NCBI GenBank assembly: GCA_023667165.1
Contig: JAMPAO010000144.1
Location: forward strand, 1-5,232
Length of the DNA: 5,232 bases
Direction of reading: 5' to 3'
From: Ruminococcus sp.
GTDB lineage: Bacteria; Bacillota; Clostridia; Oscillospirales; Ruminococcaceae
Shown here: positions 1 through 5,137 of the stretch, in pieces
Layout: the number at the start of each line of letters is the position of its first letter
How positions within the stretch are numbered: position 1 is the stretch's first letter
Translations under genes and position numbers: made by a program
The notes under the pieces: model-generated
What the model saw: the letters and a program-made list of their open reading frames with translations, nothing else
Database searches by the model: none
What the model was told of the DNA's origin: nothing

Positions 1-16
1 CGGCGAGGAAAAAATT

Positions 17-38
17 ATGTCGTAGTAATGTCGTAGTA
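17..38. repeat. 11-bp tandem duplication
   Basis: The unit ATGTCGTAGTA occurs twice head to tail with no mismatch. It lies downstream of the tRNA-Arg terminator, outside any recognisable gene. It is probably a simple slippage duplication; I see no function for it. The rest of positions 1-75 holds nothing I can support. Confidence 0.6.
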
Positions 39-75
39 AGGATTGATTTGACATCTTTAGCGGTTTAATCAGCAT

Positions 76-103
76 AAAAAAATCCCGATAAATCGGGATT
101 TTT
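76..103 (-). terminator. Intrinsic terminator of tRNA-Arg
   Basis: Read on the minus strand, the hairpin has a stem ATCCCGAT / ATCGGGAT with a two-base loop, flanked by A and T runs that can extend it, and it ends in seven T residues. It begins at the base right after the encoded CCA of tRNA-Arg. The tRNA-Leu gene has an almost identical hairpin at 413-438. Confidence 0.88.
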
Positions 104-180
104 TGGTCTGCCCGACCGGAATTGAACCAGCAGCCTTCAGAGTCGGAGTCTGACGCTCTATCCGATTGAGCTACGGGCAG
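104..180 (-). tRNA. tRNA-Arg (anticodon CCG)
   Basis: The minus strand folds into a complete cloverleaf. The acceptor stem is CTGCCCG / CGGGCAG, followed by discriminator A and an encoded CCA. The D arm is GCTC...GAGC. The anticodon stem is TCAGA / TCTGA with the loop CTCCGAC, giving anticodon CCG, which reads the arginine codon CGG. The T arm has the loop TTCAATT and a stem that includes two wobble pairs. The variable loop is short (class I). The mature gene is 77 nt with CCA. It has its own promoter at 208-236 and terminator at 76-103, so it is transcribed alone. The 5' base of the mature tRNA is C, which is uncommon but pairs properly. Confidence 0.96.
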
Positions 181-190
181 AAACAATGAT

Positions 191-223
191 ATATATTATT
201 ATATATTATTATATATTATTATT
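191..223. repeat. Short AT-only tandem repeat, 10-bp unit
   Basis: Three exact copies of ATATATTATT plus a partial fourth lie between the -35 box and the start of tRNA-Arg. On the minus strand each unit junction recreates TATAAT. The repeat therefore supplies the -10 box of the tRNA-Arg promoter and further TATAAT copies at 10-bp steps downstream. Confidence 0.85.
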
Positions 224-236
224 CTTAAATTGTCAA
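208..236 (-). promoter_or_regulatory. Sigma-A promoter of tRNA-Arg
   Basis: On the minus strand a perfect TTGACA (236-231) is followed by exactly 17 bp and a perfect TATAAT (213-208). Initiation would fall near 201, about 20 nt before the mature tRNA 5' end. A match this good to the housekeeping consensus is typical of stable RNA genes. Confidence 0.9.
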
Positions 237-412
237 GAGATTTTGCTTGAGTTAGAATAAATTTTTCGGTGCGAACGAGCATTTTTCGTAAACAAAGCCG
301 CTTTTTCGAGGACTTTGTTCTTTAAATTAATGGGTTAAAGTCGTATAACGGATAAAAATGGTTTTATGTTGCAGTAGGGGTAAATTTGCCTGCAATGCAA
401 TTTCCGCAAAAT

Positions 413-438
413 AAAAATCCCGATTTATCGGGATTTTT
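413..438 (-). terminator. Intrinsic terminator of tRNA-Leu
   Basis: The minus strand has a stem AAAAATCCCGA / TCGGGATTTTT, with TTTA on the plus strand as loop, ending in a run of five T. It starts at the base after the encoded CCA of tRNA-Leu. It differs from the tRNA-Arg terminator mainly in loop orientation and T-run length. Confidence 0.88.
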
Positions 439-525
439 TGGTGCAGATGAAGGGACTTGAACCCACACGGTATTACTACCACTAGAACCTGAATCTAGCG
501 CGTCTGCCTATTCCGCCACATCTGC
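439..525 (-). tRNA. tRNA-Leu (anticodon CAG)
   Basis: This is a class II tRNA on the minus strand. The acceptor is GCAGATG / CATCTGC with discriminator A and encoded CCA (87 nt in all). The anticodon stem is CTAGA / TCTAG with the loop TTCAGGT, giving anticodon CAG, which reads the leucine codon CTG. The long variable arm GGTA-GTAA-TACC confirms the leucine type, as do the D-arm start GGCGGAAT and the GACGC segment. The T loop is TTCAAGT. The T stem is GTGGG / CCCTT: three G-C pairs, one U-U mismatch and one G-U wobble, weaker than usual. The gene has its own promoter (545-573) and terminator (413-438). Confidence 0.96.
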
Positions 526-544
526 ATATTTAATTCACTTAATA

Positions 545-573
545 AGTATACAACATATAAGGAATTTTGTCAA
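545..573 (-). promoter_or_regulatory. Sigma-A promoter of tRNA-Leu
   Basis: On the minus strand TTGACA (573-568) is followed by 17 bp and TATACT (550-545), one mismatch from the -10 consensus. Initiation is expected near 538, about 13 nt upstream of the mature tRNA 5' end. Confidence 0.88.
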
Positions 574-677
574 GATACTTTGTAAAATTTACAATTTGTT
601 AATTCAAGATATGAATATATTTAACCTTAAACAGACGTGCCGGAGCGATCCGAAAATTAATGTATTTCAAGCCAAAG

Positions 678-703
678 CTGCACGCACGGCTGATGTGCGG
701 CAG
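678..703 (-). other. Imperfect hairpin after the fkbM-type gene
   Basis: Starting 13 bp past the stop codon, the minus strand reads CTGC-CGCAC, a 7-base loop, then GTGCG-T-GCAG. That is nine pairs with one bulged T. No T run follows, so it does not qualify as a standard intrinsic terminator. It could be an mRNA 3' end stabiliser or a poor terminator. No better terminator lies between the gene and the tRNA-Leu promoter. Confidence 0.35.
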
Positions 704-715
704 GATCGGCGAGCT

Positions 716-1786
716 TCACATTTCACGCGGCTTGCAGTACAGATTGGTTTCCCATGCGGGAATATAAAGCTGATGCCTGATATACAATTGCAGCTCGGGA
801 TTTATTTCATGTACAAGCAGAGGCAGCCGGAAAAAATCGTCCGTCCGGTGATACAAGGCGCAGATCAGCTTGGAGCCATTCTTTATCGAATTTGCGCAGC
901 CCTTTATCGCTTCATATTCGGCTCCCTCCACATCCATTTTTATAAGGGTTGCATTTTCGGTAAAACTGTCGCCCTTTACAGCGGGAACCTGTCTGAGTCT
1001 GCCGCCGTTTTTTGATATTCTTGCGTTTCTTCCCGAGCGGTCCTCAAATGAAAGCTCTGTGCCGCAGCTCCACGCGGCGGCGTTTATAAGGTCGGTTCGG
1101 GGCATATCCGAAACATTCCTGGTGAGCTTTCTGTAATTTCCCGAATCGGGTTCGAGGGCAAAGATATGCTTATATTTTCCGTTTGTTCGCTTTACGAATT
1201 CGAGGACGGTATCACCGTTATACGCGCCCATGTCGGTATATTCCTCGTTATCGGAAAGGGGAATGAGTTTTCCGAAAATATCGTCGGCGGAGCAGGTGCA
1301 GGAGGTGAGATATTCCGTTTTTCCGCTGATACGGAAGTTAAGTACGTCCGCATATGTCCTGCGTGAGAGATCGTCGGCAAGAAGCTCATACACTTGCTGT
1401 ATTTCCTCGGCGTGTTCCAGACAGTATTCATACGTAATAAGTCCGTTTCCCACGACGGGAACGTCGGGGGCGATAAGAATATGTCTGTCCGCAATCGCTT
1501 CGATACGCTTATACAGGCTTTCATAACCCGCACCGAAGGCAAGTACAATGATAAAATCGTCGATAAGCGATTCGATCTGCGAAAGCGAATGCACAAGATG
1601 TCCTTTGAAACTGTGTCCTCTTACAAATTCGTCGCTGGCAAAAAAGCCTGCGGGAGCAATACCGTATTCGGAAAATATCTTAAGTATTTTTTCCGCGCCG
1701 TCGCCCATTCCGTAGATAAAAACCGGCAGATCGGTATTTTTCAGCCGATCCCAGGAATTTTCCTTTTCGGTAATAAAATCAAGCAT
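716..1786 (-). CDS. FkbM-family SAM-dependent methyltransferase with N-terminal Rossmann-like domain
   Basis: The protein is 356 aa from the chosen ATG. Residues about 22-70 (VFIYGMGDGAEKIL...) look like a glycine-rich Rossmann-type beta-alpha-beta unit. The C-terminal half matches FkbM methyltransferases: a SAM-binding motif I YTDMGAYNGDT near 183-193, the acidic end of the next strand in FALEPD near 209-214, the family signature LIKMDVEGAEYEAIKG near 281-296, and a closing ALYHRTDDFFRLP segment. FkbM proteins are O-methyltransferases, often acting on sugars or polyketides; the substrate here cannot be read from sequence. The ATG at 1786 is preferred because GGAG lies 8 nt upstream. An in-frame TTG at 1837 would add 17 residues but has no good ribosome site. 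The gene stands alone with its own promoter (1897-1925). No glycan or secondary-metabolite genes are visible nearby. Confidence 0.87.
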   Translation of the reverse strand: MLDFITEKENSWDRLKNTDLPVFIYGMGDGAEKILKIFSEYGIAPAGFFASDEFVRGHSFKGHLVHSLSQIESLIDDFIIVLAFGAGYESLYKRIEAIADRHILIAPDVPVVGNGLITYEYCLEHAEEIQQVYELLADDLSRRTYADVLNFRISGKTEYLTSCTCSADDIFGKLIPLSDNEEYTDMGAYNGDTVLEFVKRTNGKYKHIFALEPDSGNYRKLTRNVSDMPRTDLINAAAWSCGTELSFEDRSGRNARISKNGGRLRQVPAVKGDSFTENATLIKMDVEGAEYEAIKGCANSIKNGSKLICALYHRTDDFFRLPLLVHEINPELQLYIRHQLYIPAWETNLYCKPREM

Positions 1787-1896
1787 TATCTCATCTCCGA
1801 TATCAGACCTGTCCGGCAATTTTCGAAGCGCCGCCAAAGCTCTTGAACGTTCCGGCGCTCCGCAGATTTCGAACAGGCGTATTGCTGTTTGATTTT

Positions 1897-1925
1897 AGTT
1901 TAACATATTTTTCCGGGAATGTCAA
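1897..1925 (-). promoter_or_regulatory. Sigma-A promoter of the fkbM-type gene
   Basis: On the minus strand TTGACA (1925-1920) is followed by 17 bp and TAAACT (1902-1897). Initiation near 1890 gives a leader of about 100 nt before the ATG at 1786. I see no riboswitch or terminator in that leader. Confidence 0.72.
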
Positions 1926-1952
1926 TCGCGGCGGAAATTTTTCCGGGTAAAT

Positions 1953-1966
1953 TTGCAGTGCTGCAA
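1953..1966. promoter_or_regulatory. Palindrome upstream of the fkbM-type promoter
   Basis: TTGCAG-TG-CTGCAA is a perfect 6-bp inverted repeat with a 2-bp centre, about 28 bp upstream of the -35 box of the fkbM-type gene. Its position would suit a regulator binding upstream of the promoter. It may also be chance; no second copy of the whole palindrome is present. Confidence 0.3.
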
Positions 1967-2016
1967 TATAAGACGGAAAAAACTGAAAGCAGAGCTTGAA
2001 CACAATAGCTTATTAC

Positions 2017-2054
2017 AAAAAAATGCCGCCCTGAAATTACATGGGCAGCATTTT
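2017..2054 (-). terminator. Intrinsic terminator of the ilvA-ridA operon
   Basis: On the minus strand the stem AAAATGC-T-GCCC / GGGC-G-GCATTTT encloses an 11-base loop with one internal mismatch, and it ends in a run of seven T. It begins 16 bp past the ridA stop codon and closes the operon. Confidence 0.88.
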
Positions 2055-2070
2055 GGTTACCGTACGCTCT

Positions 2071-2442
2071 TTACAGCTCGGCAATTACCTCTATCTCCGC
2101 AAGAACGCCCTTGGGCAGCTTTGATACCTCGACGCAGGAACGGGCGGGTTTGTTGGTGAAATATTCGCCGTAAACTGCATTGAAAGCGGCAAAATCGTTC
2201 ATATCGTCCAGAAAGCAGGTGGTCTTGACAACATTGTCAAAGGTGCAGCCGGCTTCCGCAAGAACTGCTTTAAGGTTTTCGCATATCTGCCTCGTCTGAG
2301 CCTCTATTCCCTGCGCTTCAACATTTCCCGTTGCGGGGTCGATGGCTATCTGACCGGATGTATACAGCATACTGCCGCATTTTACCGCTTGTGAGTAGGG
2401 TCCTATTGCGTCGGGCGCTTTCTTTGTGTAGATTTTTTCCAT
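2071..2442 (-). CDS. ridA: RidA family 2-iminobutanoate/2-iminopropanoate deaminase
   Basis: The protein is 123 aa, the normal length for the RidA/YjgF/YER057c/UK114 family. These cytosolic trimers hydrolyse the reactive enamine/imine intermediates released by PLP enzymes such as threonine dehydratase, giving 2-oxo acids and ammonia. Visible family features are IGPYSQAV at 13-20, the SGQIAIDP segment at 29-36 and the C-terminal PARSCVEVSKLPKGVLAEIEVIA. R101, C103 and E116 correspond to R105, C107 and E120 of E. coli RidA. R105 is the substrate carboxylate-binding arginine that marks the active RidA subfamily, so this copy should be catalytically competent. GGAGG lies 8 nt before the ATG. It is the last gene of the operon that begins with ilvA, whose products it would detoxify. 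Confidence 0.95.
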   Translation of the reverse strand: MEKIYTKKAPDAIGPYSQAVKCGSMLYTSGQIAIDPATGNVEAQGIEAQTRQICENLKAVLAEAGCTFDNVVKTTCFLDDMNDFAAFNAVYGEYFTNKPARSCVEVSKLPKGVLAEIEVIAEL

Positions 2443-2478
2443 AATGATAACCTCCGTAAAATAAAATGTTTATCGGCA

Positions 2479-3237
2479 TTACTGCCGCTTGGAAAACTTT
2501 GTTATTGCATATTTGAATATTTCCGATAAAAGAAACGCTGAGGGGAATATCAGTATCTGACAGATAACCGCATATATGCAGATAGCCGGTATGTCAAATA
2601 CAATATCTCCGAATACAGAGTATAAACCGTAGTACAAATTTGCAATTATTAAAAAAACATCGAGCGAAATATAAGCCGCTAAAAAGATTATAACTATACC
2701 TATAACAGTTATTGCCGCAGCTATAAGGGCAAATACTCCTCCCGCCTGAATAATGACGGTTCTTGCTCCCGCGCGGGCGCTTTCGCCGCAGCGCATGGCT
2801 ATTTTGTTGTGAGAAAGGGTCATTGCGGCGGAAACAGCGACGGCGAAAACGGCGATCGACCCTCCGTTCAGCCCATAGACGCACATACAAAGCACCGCCG
2901 GCAGTACAGCCTCCATAGTATAAAATCCGAGGGATATAAGCAGAAGAACCGCTTTGTTTTCTTTGCTGCGGTAAACCGCTTCATCGGTTCTGCCCGACAG
3001 CACTTCCTCGGTTTTACGGAAATATTCCGTCAGATCATCCTCGGAGGCGACTGTCAGTCTGCCGTCCTCAAGCATTACCTGCAATCCCTTGCCGTTTTCA
3101 CTTTTATAGCAGCGGCAAAGATCGCTTTTTTCCTCCGTAAGAGCGTACTTGTCCCCGTGAGCTGTCACCCACAGGCAAAGCTGCTCGAAATGCCCCTTGC
3201 CCGCGTTTATTTCAAAATCATACCTGTTTTCGTACAT
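2479..3237 (-). CDS. Unrecognised multi-pass membrane protein
   Basis: The protein is 252 aa from the ATG at 3237. I do not recognise the family. Residues 1 to about 90 are soluble, charged and mixed alpha/beta (MYENRYDFEINAGKG..., with several cysteines in LCRCY and LCLW). From about residue 95 there are hydrophobic stretches near 96-122, 125-141, 161-187, 189-209 and 214-241, so probably four or five transmembrane segments, with a basic tail KFSKRQ. No transporter motif or catalytic signature is visible. The ATG at 3237 is chosen because AAAGGG lies 5 nt upstream; an earlier in-frame TTG at 3285 would overlap the end of ilvA. It sits 19 bp after ilvA and 36 bp before ridA, so it is co-transcribed and shares their isoleucine control. 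A role in amino acid transport or sensing is possible but only inferred from context. Confidence 0.75.
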   Translation of the reverse strand: MYENRYDFEINAGKGHFEQLCLWVTAHGDKYALTEEKSDLCRCYKSENGKGLQVMLEDGRLTVASEDDLTEYFRKTEEVLSGRTDEAVYRSKENKAVLLLISLGFYTMEAVLPAVLCMCVYGLNGGSIAVFAVAVSAAMTLSHNKIAMRCGESARAGARTVIIQAGGVFALIAAAITVIGIVIIFLAAYISLDVFLIIANLYYGLYSVFGDIVFDIPAICIYAVICQILIFPSAFLLSEIFKYAITKFSKRQ

Positions 3238-3256
3238 ATGCGCCCTTTCTTTTTGG

Positions 3257-4453
3257 TCAGGCAAGGGTGAAGCCTGCGGAGGCAAGCGCGTCCTTTATCT
3301 GACGGATATGCTCATGATTTCTGGTTTCAAGGATTATCCGCAGATAGCAGCCGTTTATGTCGCTGCCTTCATTTGCCCGCTCGTGGTGAATGGAAATAAC
3401 ATTTCCCCCGAGAGAGGCTATGATGTCCGAAACGCCCTTAAGCTGTCCCGGCTTGTCAATAAGCTCGATATTGAGCAGACAGGTTCTTCCCGATGTAAGC
3501 AGACCTCTTTCAATGACCTTGCTAAGTATGGTAACGTCAATATTCCCTCCCGAAACAAGACAGATCACCTTTTTGTCTTTGATATCGGGTATCTTGTCAA
3601 ACATTACCGCCGCCACGGGAACCGCCCCCGCGCCCTCGGAAATGAGCTTGTGCTGCTCCATAAGGGTGAGTATTGCCGAGGATATCTCGTCGTCGGTGAC
3701 GGTCACAACGCCGTCCACATACTCTCTGCACAGATCGTATGTATGTTCTCCCGGCTCCATTACCTTAATGCCGTCCGCCATGGTGGAAACATGAGAAAGC
3801 CGCTCGATCTTGCCGTGATTCAAGGACTGCTCCATACTGGGCGCGCCCGCTGCCTGAACTCCGTAGACTTTTATTTCGGGTTTGAGCTTTTTAAGAGTAA
3901 ATGCAACTCCGGAAATAAGTCCTCCGCCGCCTATGGGGACTACCACGGCGTCGGCGTCGGGAAGCTGCTCGAGCAGCTCCAAGCCTATAGTACCCTGACC
4001 CGCTATAACATATTCGTCGTCGAAGGGGTGGATGAACGTATAACCTTTCTCATCTCTCAGGCTGATGGCTTTTGCGTAAGCGTCGTCGTAAACCCCGTCT
4101 ACAAGGCATATTTCCGCGCCGTAGGAGCGGGTAGCTTCAATTTTGGAGATAGGGGCGGCGTCGGGAAGACAGATTACGGATCTGATACCGTTCTTTGCGG
4201 CGGCAAGGGCAACTCCCTGGGCGTGGTTTCCCGCGCTGCACGCAATAACGCCCCTTGCCTTTTCTTCGTCGGAGAGCCGGGATATCTTATAGTAGGCTCC
4301 TCTGACCTTAAACGAACCCGTAACCTGCAAATTCTCCGTTTTAAGATATACATGGCATTTATCGGAGATCTTGGGAGCGGGGATAAGGTCTGTCTGTCTT
4401 ATTACCTCTTTGAGCTTGTACGAGGCGCTGTAAACCATATCAAGTGTAAGCAT
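3257..4453 (-). CDS. ilvA: Threonine ammonia-lyase (threonine dehydratase), ACT-domain form
   Basis: The enzyme converts L-threonine to 2-oxobutyrate and ammonia with PLP, the committed step from threonine to isoleucine. The protein is 398 aa. The PLP lysine is K49 in TGSFKVRGA. SAGNHAQG lies at 73-80, the phosphate-binding GGGGL loop at 175-179 and SGGN at 301-304, all as in fold-type II threonine/serine dehydratases. Residues about 325-398 (LNIELIDKPGQLKGVSDIIASLG...) form one ACT domain, a usual site of allosteric control. This matches the medium, single-ACT form rather than the roughly 510-aa two-domain E. coli IlvA. The ATG at 4453 follows AGGAGG by 6 nt; in-frame sequence further upstream lies inside the T-box and is not coding. 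A catabolic TdcB-like role is the alternative, but the Ile T-box and ACT domain favour biosynthesis. Confidence 0.95.
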   Translation of the reverse strand: MLTLDMVYSASYKLKEVIRQTDLIPAPKISDKCHVYLKTENLQVTGSFKVRGAYYKISRLSDEEKARGVIACSAGNHAQGVALAAAKNGIRSVICLPDAAPISKIEATRSYGAEICLVDGVYDDAYAKAISLRDEKGYTFIHPFDDEYVIAGQGTIGLELLEQLPDADAVVVPIGGGGLISGVAFTLKKLKPEIKVYGVQAAGAPSMEQSLNHGKIERLSHVSTMADGIKVMEPGEHTYDLCREYVDGVVTVTDDEISSAILTLMEQHKLISEGAGAVPVAAVMFDKIPDIKDKKVICLVSGGNIDVTILSKVIERGLLTSGRTCLLNIELIDKPGQLKGVSDIIASLGGNVISIHHERANEGSDINGCYLRIILETRNHEHIRQIKDALASAGFTLA

Positions 4454-4482
4454 GATGATCCTCCTTTTATTTTTCGGAAAAT

Positions 4483-4512
4483 AAAAAACCTCACCTCCGT
4501 CAAGAGGTGAGG
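4483..4512 (-). terminator. T-box regulated terminator
   Basis: On the minus strand the stem CCTCACCTC / GAGGTGAGG is a perfect 9-bp G-C-rich helix with the loop TTGACG, followed by six T. Its 5' arm is the same sequence that pairs in the antiterminator (4539-4501), so the two folds exclude each other. It lies 30 bp before the ilvA start codon and would stop transcription when tRNA-Ile is charged. Confidence 0.95.
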
Positions 4513-4539
4513 ACAAATGTACCCACGTTACCACTCTTG
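4501..4539 (-). promoter_or_regulatory. T-box antiterminator
   Basis: On the minus strand CAAGAG (4539-4534) pairs with CTCTTG (4506-4501), and GTGGG (4526-4522) pairs with CTCAC (4511-4507). They are separated on the 5' side by a 7-base bulge TGGTAAC (4533-4527). The UGGU of the bulge is complementary to the ACCA end of an uncharged tRNA with discriminator A, as in tRNA-Ile. The bulge deviates from the usual TGGNACC at one position. Confidence 0.92.
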
Positions 4540-4787
4540 TTGCGCCTTTCCGTAAATTTCGGAAAAACGCCGCTCATTTTTTCTGCTGTATACAGAAAAT
4601 CCCTGTAACGGGAGAATCCCGCCGCAGCTTGAAGCAGGCGCACACCGGCATTCGGCTGCAAAGCTCGGGGGTGATGGGATAACTGCCGTAAAAGCCGCCC
4701 GCTTCCACCGCACGCAGACTCTCTGCAAGGCTTTATCTTCGGCGCTCCGTCCCCGTCAGCGCATTTGTTAATATCCGATTATCTTAT

Positions 4788-4815
4788 ATTATAATCATTT
4801 TTTCGCGTTTGTCAA
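4788..4815 (-). promoter_or_regulatory. Sigma-A promoter of the ilvA operon
   Basis: On the minus strand a perfect TTGACA (4815-4810) is followed by 16 bp and a perfect TATAAT (4793-4788). Initiation near 4781 is about 20 nt before T-box Stem I. A/T-rich sequence at about 4825-4862 just upstream could act as an UP element. The core promoter is strong, which fits control exerted mainly by attenuation. Confidence 0.9.
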
Positions 4816-4864
4816 GGGGGTATTATGATTTTTAAATTTATACGGTATTTTTTTAATTTTTACT

Positions 4865-5095
4865 TCACAAACATAAAGCTCTTGCGTGCCGAGGGATAGC
4901 ATTTTCGCTGCTTTGGTCTATTTTATCAACAGTAGCAGGGCCAAAGGCCCGTTCAATGACCTCTCCTGCCTTGGAGGCATCCTCCCTCACCCCATCCATA
5001 AGTAAAAGGTAGGCCGTATCCATCTCCGGCTGCTGTGGATATGCCTTATTTTCCGCTGTCTCTACCTCCTTCTTAAACCAATCAAACAATCCCAT
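4865..5095 (-). CDS. Small unrecognised protein, possibly truncated
   Basis: The ORF encodes 76 aa starting MGLFDWFKKEVE, an amphipathic N-terminal segment common in small cytosolic clostridial proteins. The centre (EMDTAYLLLMDGVREDASKAGEVIERAFG) suggests a strand and a helix, and the protein ends abruptly in PRHARALCL. There is no signal peptide, membrane segment or catalytic motif. AGGGAG lies 7 nt before the ATG, so translation is likely. It starts 42 bp after the aminotransferase stop and is probably co-transcribed with it. The pattern recalls the start of longer clostridial proteins of the MGLFDFFKK type, so the gene may have lost its 3' part; that is an impression, not a match. After the stop the sequence turns sharply A/T-rich and runs into the ilvA promoter. 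Confidence 0.6.
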   Translation of the reverse strand: MGLFDWFKKEVETAENKAYPQQPEMDTAYLLLMDGVREDASKAGEVIERAFGPATVDKIDQSSENAIPRHARALCL

Positions 5096-5137
5096 TTTCT
5101 TTCTCCCTCTATCTCTTCAACATAAAAAGCGGTAAAG

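Larger units (their letters stand above)
4483..4762 (-). promoter_or_regulatory. T-box riboswitch leader, isoleucine-specific
   Basis: This leader senses uncharged tRNA and controls ilvA and the two genes behind it. Stem I can be drawn: GCT-GA-CGGGG (4760-4751) against CCCCG-AGC (4670-4663) gives the K-turn base with the conserved GAGC, GCCG pairs with CGGC, and AAAGCC pairs with GGCTTT. The distal loop region shows the conserved GCAGAGAG and GGTGGAA. The specifier strand reads AGTT-ATC-CC-ATC-A before CCCCC-GAGC. The ATC at 4675-4673, followed by A and five bases before GAGC, fits the usual spacing. The other candidate at 4680-4678 is also ATC, so isoleucine is called either way. Downstream come the CCCGTTACAGGG segment of the central stems, then the antiterminator and terminator. 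Confidence 0.94.

Noticed and set aside
48..53. Plus-strand TTGACA as a possible -35 box
   Set aside because: No -10-like hexamer occurs 16-18 bp downstream, and the sequence runs into the tRNA-Arg terminator.
1..54. Minus-strand ATG at 54 open to the window edge (MSNQSLLRHYYD...)
   Set aside because: It is only 18 codons within the window, with no ribosome site and composed partly of the tandem duplication.
293..319. Inverted repeat ACAAAG...CTTTGT in the spacer between the tRNAs
   Set aside because: It is short, with a long loop and no T run on either strand, so it is not convincing as a terminator or RNA gene.
596..1015. Plus-strand open frame opposite the fkbM-type gene
   Set aside because: It starts in A/T-rich intergenic DNA and overlaps a clear gene on the other strand; its product has no domain features.
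1787..1837. N-terminal extension of the FkbM-type protein from an in-frame TTG at 1837
   Set aside because: There is no good ribosome site before the TTG, whereas the ATG at 1786 has GGAG at 8 nt. The extension (AALRKLPDRSDIGDEI) shows no domain.
378..1956. Shared 12-mer GGGTAAATTTGC at 378-389 and 1945-1956
   Set aside because: About one 12-mer match is expected by chance in a window of this size, and the flanks do not align well.
3197..4510. Long plus-strand open frame (437 codons) opposite ilvA
   Set aside because: It is the antisense shadow of ilvA, gives no recognisable protein and has no ribosome site. The minus-strand product is unmistakable.
4454..4534. N-terminal extension of IlvA from further upstream
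   Set aside because: This stretch is the T-box antiterminator and terminator, and AGGAGG precedes the ATG at 4453.
4670..4672. ACC (threonine) as the T-box specifier
   Set aside because: It would lie only three bases from the GAGC motif and inside the Stem I helix. The ATC codons fit the loop position better and Ile suits the pathway.
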